DNA of 64,000 nt from Phycisphaerae bacterium. GTDB taxonomy: Bacteria > Planctomycetota > Phycisphaerae > Sedimentisphaerales > Anaerobacaceae. Below the pieces are notes generated by a model. That model was not told the DNA's origin and did not search any database. It saw only the letters and a program-made list of their open reading frames with translations. The position numbers and the translations under genes are program-made. The stretch spans positions 144,544 to 208,543 of the forward strand of contig JAQTMR010000002.1 of the NCBI GenBank assembly GCA_028714255.1, written 5' to 3'. Numbering within the stretch: position 1 is the stretch's first letter; each line of letters begins with the position of its first letter. This document shows positions 8,957 through 17,021 of this stretch, piece by piece.

Positions 8957-11146
8957 TTAGAACATAGGTTCGAGTCCGGTCGCGGGATGGCCGGCCTTGG
9001 TAATAAATTCGAGGACCTGCTCTTCGGTAACGGCGGATGTCTCGTCGGCGATTTTGTCGAGGAAATCTCCTCCGCCAAGTCCGAGCTCGTCGGCCCTTTT
9101 TGCGAAAGCATCCCTGATTTCATTTTTGAGCACAGAAGGCATCCAGACGATTCGTTTGATACCGCCTTCGGCAGCGATAAATTTCCTTGAGCAGATGTAG
9201 TGCTTGGAATGTCCGATGAAGCCGGGCGTCTGGTTTCCGCCGCCGACGGTTCCGGCGAGGGTAGAGAATTTCATTCCGCAGGGAGTCATCTCGGGGAACT
9301 CTCTGTTGACGACCATTATTCCGCCTGTCGAAGGCAGGACGGCGGCGATACATTCGAAGCAGCCGCAGGAAGTCATCGGGTCGATAATCATACTGTACTG
9401 GCTCATTTGTGCGACGTTGCCGCCGCTGGCCTTTAAGACGAAATCGTTAATTTTGTCCCACTGTCCGACGGTCGGCTCGATTGATTTGCCTTTTGGAATG
9501 GGCTGATTTGCGCCGGCGGGGTTGATTTCATAAGCAGCCCGGCAATCGAGCCAGCTGTAAGCTCCGCACAAGCCGGGCCTTTCCGGCGAAATTATACACA
9601 CGTGGTTCGGGGCGAAGCTCTGACAGAGGGTACATGAGTAAAAAGTTTCTATGTCCTCATCGACCATGCCTGCCAGTCGGGCATCACGGTCGGCGTAAAC
9701 TTTGGACGCCTGCTCGCGCAGCTTCACGACGTCGGCTTCATCGCTGTATATTTTGACCTGCACCTTGTCGAGGACGTTCGAATACTGCTCGTGATACATC
9801 GCGTGAAGAAGTTTTCCGATGTGTTCGAGTTTGAAGCCCGCCTTTGCGGCGTTTTTGCTGATTCTGATCCATATAGTATCGCGCTGGCCCATGTGCCACA
9901 GGCCCTGCGCTTCGTTCATAAAGGTATGAACCTGTCTTTCGAGGACAGGCTCGAAGTCGGCCTGCATTTTTCTTCCGGCGACTTCGACGATAATAGCCAG
10001 AGGCAATTTCCCGGCCTCTTCCACCGAATCAACGTCCGGGCCATAGACATCTATTTTTCCGTCTTCGACCTCTGCGACGTCGAGCATTCGAATCCATTCG
10101 AGTGCGGGCGTTCTCTGGCCGCCGAATTCGATTTGCATATCTTCTTTTCTAATACGTTCGCCTTCGAAGGCCGGGCTGTAAGAGACAGGGATGGGTACTT
10201 CGGAGATTTTTATTTTCAGGCCGCGAACTTCGATGGCTTTTTCCACTATTTTGTCGTGAGGGATATTGGAGACGACGTGCTCGTAGGTACATACGCCTGT
10301 GGGCAGAATCTGGGGGATGTCGGAATCTGCGATGACGGGGAAGCCGAAGTTGATTGCGCCTGCGGCGGCGGCGTACCATTCGTCAGTGACTTTGCCAAGC
10401 GCAAGGACGAAGGCGAAGACCCTGTTTTTATTGTATTGAAGATTTCGGGTGAAGTCGCCCGGCTGGACGCCGCCGAAGCTTAAGGCGGCCCTGCTGGCGA
10501 AGCCGAGGGCGTAAGCGGCTGCGGAAATGTCGCGGCCGAAGGGTACAAGACGGGTGTCCCAGCCTAACTCAACGCCGCCTTCGACTAACTGCTCGGCGAA
10601 AGAAGTTCCGTTATCGTTACCTGCCATAAAGACGTACAAGCTTCTTTCCTGGCATTTGCGGGCGATTGTGACGGCGGTTTCCACATCAGGGGCTGCACCG
10701 ACAATGGCGGCAAAACCCGGAGCCGAGCCATCGACGAACTGAATGCCTCGTTCGCGGAGGATTATGTCATCTGCGGCGCCGAGCCAAATGCCATCGACGG
10801 GATTGGGGCCGATTAGATATTTGCAGGCTTCAATAATTTCCGCGGCGAAAAGTGTAGCCATGCCTGCATCGAGTGTCGGGCCGAGGTACGGCAGCCATAA
10901 ATCGTCATCGACCAGCGGAGGCATGAGAGGTTTTATTTCTTCGGCCATTACGGTTTCGAAGTCGGCCAGTGTCTCTACGACCCGGCCGGTCATCGAATAG
11001 ATAATTGGTATGTAATAGCCGGTGTTCGGGAACTCGACCTTGCAGTCTCTGCCTTTTTGCTCGATTGCTTTTACAAGTACATGCTCGGCATGTTTGACAA
11101 TGTTATGAGCGCCGCGTATTGCTGCTGAAGCTATGATTTTCGACAT
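8957..11146 (-). CDS. acsB: CO-methylating acetyl-CoA synthase, bacterial-length beta subunit
   Basis: 729 aa; A-cluster ligand region CTLCQSFAPNHVCIISPERPGLCGAYSWLDC...CGCFECI. Confidence 0.96.
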   Translation of the reverse strand: MSKIIASAAIRGAHNIVKHAEHVLVKAIEQKGRDCKVEFPNTGYYIPIIYSMTGRVVETLADFETVMAEEIKPLMPPLVDDDLWLPYLGPTLDAGMATLFAAEIIEACKYLIGPNPVDGIWLGAADDIILRERGIQFVDGSAPGFAAIVGAAPDVETAVTIARKCQERSLYVFMAGNDNGTSFAEQLVEGGVELGWDTRLVPFGRDISAAAYALGFASRAALSFGGVQPGDFTRNLQYNKNRVFAFVLALGKVTDEWYAAAAGAINFGFPVIADSDIPQILPTGVCTYEHVVSNIPHDKIVEKAIEVRGLKIKISEVPIPVSYSPAFEGERIRKEDMQIEFGGQRTPALEWIRMLDVAEVEDGKIDVYGPDVDSVEEAGKLPLAIIVEVAGRKMQADFEPVLERQVHTFMNEAQGLWHMGQRDTIWIRISKNAAKAGFKLEHIGKLLHAMYHEQYSNVLDKVQVKIYSDEADVVKLREQASKVYADRDARLAGMVDEDIETFYSCTLCQSFAPNHVCIISPERPGLCGAYSWLDCRAAYEINPAGANQPIPKGKSIEPTVGQWDKINDFVLKASGGNVAQMSQYSMIIDPMTSCGCFECIAAVLPSTGGIMVVNREFPEMTPCGMKFSTLAGTVGGGNQTPGFIGHSKHYICSRKFIAAEGGIKRIVWMPSVLKNEIRDAFAKRADELGLGGGDFLDKIADETSAVTEEQVLEFITKAGHPATGLEPMF

Positions 11147-11169
11147 TTACAAAGTCTCCTGTTTTCGAT

Positions 11170-13113
11170 TTATATCGCCAGTGCCCGGCGTTCTTCCATA
11201 TCGTAAAGTTTGCGGTCCTTTTTGGTGTTTATTCCGAGTGCGTCACGTTTCGCCTCAATGTGTTTAATCATTAATCTTGCTGCCTTGACGGGGTCCTTTT
11301 CGAAGGCCCATTTGCCGCCGAGTTCTTTTTCGATTTCGTCAGTTAAGTATTTCGTCAGTTTCTCGGCGCCGAGTACGGGCAGCGGTTCGCCGACAACGGT
11401 AAAGACTCCGGAAGCTACGAAATACATGCCGATTGAAACAGCTTTTTCGGACATCCATTCCGGAGCTGCGCCTGCGACGGGTAAATCGGAGATGTCATCG
11501 CCGAGTCCGCCTTCGGCGACGATGTTTGCGAGGATTGTGAGAATCCTGCTGTTATCTACGCAGGAGCCGACGTGCAGTACGGGCGGGATGCCTAAAGTTT
11601 CGCAAATTTCACGCAGGCCCTGGCCGCAGTATTTTTCGGCGGCTTCGGGCCTCATCAGGCCGGCCTTGCCCGCGGCCATCGCACCGCAGCCGGTGCTGAC
11701 GACTAAGACATCATTTTTGATAAGCTCTTTTATCATTTCAATGTGGCAGTAATCGTGCATCTGCTTCGGATTGTTGCAGCCGACGACGCCTGCTGCGCCT
11801 CGCAGGCGTCCGGAGATGATAGCGTCGTTTAATGGACGGTAGCTCCGGCGGAAGCTGCCGCCGAGGGCGTAGTAAATATTTTCAGTTGTGAAGCCTGCGA
11901 TGCCGCGTTCGGTGATTTTGGGAATCTTGATTTCGCTTTTTCTGTTGGTGAAATTTTCGATAGCGGTTTTGATTATTTGCCGGGCTATCTGAACAGCTTT
12001 ATCTTCACGAAACTCGATGTGTTCGGCGCCGACTATTTTGCATTTCGGCGAGGTCGTGATTAGCTTGGTGTGGAAGCAACTGCACAGAGAGCTTAGGGCA
12101 GGCATAATACACTGCACATCCACGAGCATTACGTCAACTGCTCCGGTCATTATGGCCAGTTCCTGCTGGAGGAAGTTGCCCGCGACGGGGATGCCGTGAC
12201 GCATTAATATTTCGTTTGCGGTGCAGCAGATACCTGCGATGTTGATTCCGTCGGCGCCTTTTTCTTTTGCGAACTTTAGCAGTTCAGATTCCTGTGATAC
12301 TGCAACAACGATATCGGAAAGAGTCGGTTCGTGGCCATGCACGATTATATTGACCTTCTTTTTGTCGAGTACGCCGAGGTTTGCACCGAAGCGAATTGGC
12401 TGGGGACTACCAAATAAAATATCGGAAAGCTCGGTTGCGATAAGTGAGCCGCCCCATCCGTCAGCCAGACTGCATCGCACGCCCTGCTTGATTAGATTTT
12501 TGTAATCCGAGCCGACGCCCATATGTGTCGTGTGCATAATCTCAACGACTTCGCGGTCTATGGAACGAGGTGTTACGCCGAGCTGGTTCCAGAGTTTTTG
12601 TCTTGTCTTCGGTGCGTAAGCGGCGGCGGTGGCTAAAGCGCCATCCTGCCTGCCGAATTCGTTCATTACTACATCGGAGAGGTCTTTGGCGATTTCCTTT
12701 ATAGACCGGCCTTTGGTATTAATGCCGTACCTTGTTGCGACTGCTTTAAGTTTGTTTTCGTCTTTTATCATATAGTCGCAGGATTCGCTTTCGACGACCA
12801 TCTTGAATGTATGTGCGATGTCACGGCCATGGTCGGAATGTGCGGCTGCACCCGCGGCAATCATTCGCAGCATATTTCTGGCGGCAATCGTGTCGGCGTC
12901 TGCGCCGCATATGCCGGTCTGCGGGCCTTCACCGAACGGGTCAACCCTGCATGGTCCCATCGAGCAGTTCCTACAGCAGATACCGAGTTTGCCGAAGCCG
13001 CACTGGGGCTGCTGTTGTTCGAGTCTTTCCCATGCGTTTTCTATGCCTGCGTCGGCCATATGTTTAAGCATTTCCTGAGATGCTTTATCGATGCTGCGTT
13101 CTTTCGGTTCCAT
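11170..13113 (-). CDS. cooS: Anaerobic Ni-Fe-S carbon monoxide dehydrogenase catalytic subunit
   Basis: 647 aa; GICCRNCSMGPCR, GHEP, GICCTANE, GVVGCNN, STGCGAMAAGKAG, HVGSCVDNSR. Confidence 0.96.
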   Translation of the reverse strand: MEPKERSIDKASQEMLKHMADAGIENAWERLEQQQPQCGFGKLGICCRNCSMGPCRVDPFGEGPQTGICGADADTIAARNMLRMIAAGAAAHSDHGRDIAHTFKMVVESESCDYMIKDENKLKAVATRYGINTKGRSIKEIAKDLSDVVMNEFGRQDGALATAAAYAPKTRQKLWNQLGVTPRSIDREVVEIMHTTHMGVGSDYKNLIKQGVRCSLADGWGGSLIATELSDILFGSPQPIRFGANLGVLDKKKVNIIVHGHEPTLSDIVVAVSQESELLKFAKEKGADGINIAGICCTANEILMRHGIPVAGNFLQQELAIMTGAVDVMLVDVQCIMPALSSLCSCFHTKLITTSPKCKIVGAEHIEFREDKAVQIARQIIKTAIENFTNRKSEIKIPKITERGIAGFTTENIYYALGGSFRRSYRPLNDAIISGRLRGAAGVVGCNNPKQMHDYCHIEMIKELIKNDVLVVSTGCGAMAAGKAGLMRPEAAEKYCGQGLREICETLGIPPVLHVGSCVDNSRILTILANIVAEGGLGDDISDLPVAGAAPEWMSEKAVSIGMYFVASGVFTVVGEPLPVLGAEKLTKYLTDEIEKELGGKWAFEKDPVKAARLMIKHIEAKRDALGINTKKDRKLYDMEERRALAI

Positions 13114-13155
13114 ATACTACCTCGCTTTACTAATTACGTTCAGATAAACAATTAC

Positions 13156-13229
13156 TGTCACTCCTGCGCAAGCAGGAGTCCAGAAGCTTCTGATAGAATA
13201 ACTGGATTCCCGCTTTCGCGGGAATGACA
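13156..13229. repeat. REPIN/MITE-like element of two paired hairpins
   Basis: TGTCA-CTCCTGCgcaaGCAGGAG-TCCAG ... CTGGA-TTCCCGCtttcGCGGGAA-TGACA. Confidence 0.9.
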
Positions 13230-13272
13230 TTTTTGTTTATAAAACAATGTTTCATTAAATATCCAAAAGTTA

Positions 13273-14640
13273 CTAATTCATATTTTTTTCTGCCATCGCT
13301 AAAACCTGTTCTGCTCCTGTGGTTTCAACGACGACGGCTGATTTTTGAGCGTGCACTAACGCCTCGGCAAATTTCGCACGGGGCGAATTGAATCTTTGCA
13401 GAAATTCTTTTCTGTCTTCTGATTCTAATACAGCCTTGTATAGCTGCCAGGCGAACTGTGAGCCGTGCTTTTTAGCCACGAGTTGGGCGCCAACAATTTT
13501 ATCATCGGGGTCAGTTAGGATTTTCGCGGCCTCGAACGAATTCGCTGCCGAATTTTTTATAGATGATTTCGGGACGTTTAAATCGTGTATCTTTACTTTC
13601 AAACCAACTTCCTTTGCGGTGGTGGTGCTATGTCCAATACTGAAAATCTGCAAGCCCAGAATATCATCGGCCTGGGCACGCAGGAATCCTTTAGATTGCT
13701 GATTTGCACCGGCTGCGTTTGCGCCGGCGATTTTGCCGGCAAAGGCACCGATGCTTCCTACAGGAGAATAAACAAAACTGCCCGTATCCATATCGGGACT
13801 TTCCGCACAGTCGCCCGCGGCGTATATATCTCTTGCCGAGGTTTCCATACGGCTATCTACTTTGATTGCGCCGGTCGAGCCGAGTTCGATTCCGCATTTT
13901 TCCGCGAGCGCAACATTTGGTTTCATGCCCGTGCCTATTACGACAAGGTCGGCGGCGATTTTGGCGCACTTGTGAACGACATATTCGACTTGGTCGGCTC
14001 CGCCGATTTCAGATATTGTTTCGTCGGGGAGCATTTTTAATCCCTGCTGCTCGAACTTCGCAGTGAGGATGTCTGAAATATCCGGCTCAAGCAGTTTTCT
14101 AAGAATCCTCGAACGGACGTTGAAGTAAACATCGAGGCCTTTGTGCATCAGGGCCTCGGCGATTTCGAGAGCGATAAAGCCTGCGCCAATTACCACGGCT
14201 GATTTTGCGTTCTTCGCGGCCTCTATGATTTCAACGGCGGCTTCGTAAGTGGTAAATGTGCAAACGCCCTTTTTATCAGAGCCTTTGATTTTCGGAATCA
14301 AGGGAGTAGCACCGGCGGCTAAAACTACCACGTCGTAAGGCAGTTTCTCTTCTTTGCCTGCGGATAGAATAGAGATTGTTTTGTTTTTCGGGTCGATGTT
14401 TGTGACTTCAGCGGGGCAAATCATTTTAATATTATGTTTAGCCAGCGTTTCCTGTGAGAAGATTTTCGCCCCGGCGGGTTCTGTTATGAAGCCTGCGATA
14501 AGCGCAGGGATTGCGGGTCTGCGGTAAGGGACGCGGTCGCCCGTTACTGCCGTTACCTCTGCGCCGCCGTCCTGTTTAGCTGCGGAAATCGCGGCCATCA
14601 TCCCTGCGGCACTGGCACCAATTACAACAATCCTTTTCAC
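13273..14640 (-). CDS. FAD-dependent pyridine nucleotide-disulfide oxidoreductase (NADH oxidase / FNOR-like)
   Basis: 455 aa; GASAAGMMAAISA, VVIGAGFIALEIAEAL, IYAAGDCAE; between cooS and a ferredoxin. Confidence 0.88.
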   Translation of the reverse strand: MKRIVVIGASAAGMMAAISAAKQDGGAEVTAVTGDRVPYRRPAIPALIAGFITEPAGAKIFSQETLAKHNIKMICPAEVTNIDPKNKTISILSAGKEEKLPYDVVVLAAGATPLIPKIKGSDKKGVCTFTTYEAAVEIIEAAKNAKSAVVIGAGFIALEIAEALMHKGLDVYFNVRSRILRKLLEPDISDILTAKFEQQGLKMLPDETISEIGGADQVEYVVHKCAKIAADLVVIGTGMKPNVALAEKCGIELGSTGAIKVDSRMETSARDIYAAGDCAESPDMDTGSFVYSPVGSIGAFAGKIAGANAAGANQQSKGFLRAQADDILGLQIFSIGHSTTTAKEVGLKVKIHDLNVPKSSIKNSAANSFEAAKILTDPDDKIVGAQLVAKKHGSQFAWQLYKAVLESEDRKEFLQRFNSPRAKFAEALVHAQKSAVVVETTGAEQVLAMAEKNMN

Positions 14641-14643
14641 CGG

Positions 14644-15192
14644 TTATTTTCCCCCGCGCCCAGCATCCCTTGCGGGGCTTTTCTTTTTGATTTCTTCGGC
14701 AAGCTGTTTTGACGCCGCTGCGCGTTTCGGCTTTGTTAATTCTTTGAATGATACGAGTTTCATTGCTTTTGTAGGGCAGGCCTCGATGCAGGCGGGCTGC
14801 TGTCCGTCTTCCAATCGCTGCCAGCACATATCGCATTTAATAATCGCCCGTCCCTCCGGCCCGATTTGCAAAACGCCGAAAGGGCAGATGAGCATACATA
14901 GCTTGCACCCGATACATAAATCCTGATTAACTGTAACGGGGCTTTGTTCGTTCAGCCTTTGAATCGCTCCGGTGGGACAAATCTCGACGCAGAGCGGAGC
15001 TTCGCAATGCCGGCATTGAATCGGAACGGCAAATTCGTCTGCGCTTTCTACGGTAACCATCCGTAAAGGCTTCGGCGATTCGGCGACAGCTTCTTCGAGC
15101 ACTTTCGATTTCGAATGCGCGACGGCGCATGCCAGCTCACAGCTTTTGCAAGCGAGGCACTTTTCGATATTTACTACAATGGTTTTATCCAC
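14644..15192 (-). CDS. 4Fe-4S polyferredoxin, CooF/HycB-like
   Basis: Cys motifs CLACKSCELAC, CRHCEAPLCVEICP, CIGCKLCMLICP, CDMC; GTG start at 15192 preceded by GGAG; track ORF extends to 15219. Confidence 0.85.
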   Translation of the reverse strand: MDKTIVVNIEKCLACKSCELACAVAHSKSKVLEEAVAESPKPLRMVTVESADEFAVPIQCRHCEAPLCVEICPTGAIQRLNEQSPVTVNQDLCIGCKLCMLICPFGVLQIGPEGRAIIKCDMCWQRLEDGQQPACIEACPTKAMKLVSFKELTKPKRAAASKQLAEEIKKKSPARDAGRGGK

Positions 15193-15360
15193 AGTTTTTC
15201 TCCAATCGGGCTGCGGCAAGGGCTTTGCCCCAGGAACAATTAAACAAAAAACCCACCTCTATCAGGGTGAAAAAAGCGATAATTCCTGATACGCTCCTGC
15301 CAAAATGCCGTCTTGCCTATAAATACGCTTCTTACGGAGAGGAGTTCTTTGTTTCCTGCA

Positions 15361-15395
15361 CCCCACTGCTTCGCTTTGCGAAGCAAAGCGTGGGG
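15361..15395. repeat. Compound palindrome in the cooF/DUF3786 divergent intergenic region
   Basis: CCCCAC-N6-GCTTTGC GAA GCAAAGC-GTGGGG nested stems. Confidence 0.8.
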
Positions 15396-15619
15396 GCGGG
15401 TCTGCCAGTATTTAAGATAAAAGACGAATTATATTCGATATTTCGAGAAGTTGCATAGTATTTTCTGTTTTTGGCTTTTTTGGTCGTAATTTGGCGTAAA
15501 GAGCGCTGTTTAAGGGGCAAAGCCGGAGAGTTGTTGCATAAATAAATCGCTTTCTATATTATGAAATTTTTAGAGATTTAATTGTCAGCAATCACAAATT
15601 TAACAAGGCACGTAAAAAA

Positions 15620-16207
15620 ATGGCAAACGACGGACTTTGGCAGCAGGTTCTAAAGCTCAATGGGCAGGAAACGGCCCAACGGGCGAAGTGCCGGTATTTA
15701 TCCGATTCGCAGAGTTATATCATAACGCTGCTGAACCGCGAATATACGGTTGAACTGTCGGAGAAAAAGATACCGAATGCGGGATTTGCCGAGGAGCTTA
15801 GTATTCTTACTTGCCTGATAAATTCCAAAGATTTGCCGGTCGCTAACAAGTTAAAGACGGCTCATCAGCTTCCGGAAGGGCAATTTTTTTTCAGAGGGCA
15901 TCACAAGTTGGCTACTGAAAAATTAGAAGAGGCCTTCGGGCAATTTCCTGAAAGGCTGTATGATATTATGGATAAATTCGGTGGTATAAGGCGCGAATTC
16001 GGCGACGCCTCTATCGAATTATATGTTCTGCCTCGTGTTCCTCTGACAATAGTAATTTGGCGAGGCGATGAGGAATTCGGCGCGCGGGCGTCAGTTTTGT
16101 TCGACGAGACCGCGGCCGAGCAAATGCCGCTCGATGCGTTATGGGTGTCGGCGAATCTGGCGATTAAGACATTGGCAAAAGAAGTAACCAGTGAAAAACA
16201 CGGTTAG
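15620..16207 (+). CDS. Conserved hypothetical protein, DUF3786-like
   Basis: 195 aa; resembles the DUF3786 family from memory; apparent operon with the second cooC. Confidence 0.6.
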   Translation: MANDGLWQQVLKLNGQETAQRAKCRYLSDSQSYIITLLNREYTVELSEKKIPNAGFAEELSILTCLINSKDLPVANKLKTAHQLPEGQFFFRGHHKLATEKLEEAFGQFPERLYDIMDKFGGIRREFGDASIELYVLPRVPLTIVIWRGDEEFGARASVLFDETAAEQMPLDALWVSANLAIKTLAKEVTSEKHG

Positions 16208-16230
16208 TAATACTGTAAAGGGCGATATCG

Positions 16231-17019
16231 ATGACCGAGACAAAAATTTCCCGTGGGGTTAAGATAGCAATCGGCGGCAAGGGAGGCGTTGGTAAGACAA
16301 CTATCTGTGCCGTTTTGGCGCAATTGTTCGCCGAAGATGGTTTAGACGTTTTGGCGATTGACGCTGACCCGAATACCAATCTTGCTTTGGCTTTCGGGTT
16401 ATCTTCCGGCCGAAGCCCCCTGCCTCTTGTGAAAATGGAGGAGCTGGTCGCCGAGCGCACCGGCAGTAAGGGGCAGGCGGCGGGAGCGTATTTCCGGTTG
16501 AATCCAAAGGTAAGCGACTTGCCTGAGAAATACTGGGTCGAAGCGGGCGGCGTAAAGCTATTGGTTCTCGGCGGGATTACACAAGCCGGGGCCGGCTGTG
16601 CCTGTCCGGAGGGAGCGTTCTTAAAAGCGATGCTCGGTCATACTATATTAGCGAGGCAGGAAGTTGTTCTGGTTGATTTGGCGGCGGGCGTGGAGTTTAT
16701 GGGCAGGGCCAGCATCGAAGGTATCGACGCTCTGCTGATTGTCACCGAGCCGGGCGGAAGGAGTATCGAAACCACGAAAACAATCGCGAGGATGGGAAGT
16801 GAGCTGGGAATAAAACACATCGCGGCGATAGCGAACAAGATTACGAATTCGGCTCAGGTCGAGGCGATAAAATCTCAATTGGATATTGCCGTTCTGGCGG
16901 AGATTAACTATGACCCTGCGGTGCAGGATGCGGATTTGCATAATGAAGCCGTTTTTGGGGCCGGCGACGAGCTTGTAAACCAGCTGCGAAAAGCAAAAGA
17001 CAAATTGACAAGTTGGTGA
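16231..17019 (+). CDS. cooC: Second CooC-type maturation ATPase
   Basis: 262 aa; GGKGGVGKTTICAVLAQLF, AIDADPNTNLALAFG, DLAAGVEF. Confidence 0.88.
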   Translation: MTETKISRGVKIAIGGKGGVGKTTICAVLAQLFAEDGLDVLAIDADPNTNLALAFGLSSGRSPLPLVKMEELVAERTGSKGQAAGAYFRLNPKVSDLPEKYWVEAGGVKLLVLGGITQAGAGCACPEGAFLKAMLGHTILARQEVVLVDLAAGVEFMGRASIEGIDALLIVTEPGGRSIETTKTIARMGSELGIKHIAAIANKITNSAQVEAIKSQLDIAVLAEINYDPAVQDADLHNEAVFGAGDELVNQLRKAKDKLTSW

Positions 17020-17021
17020 TT

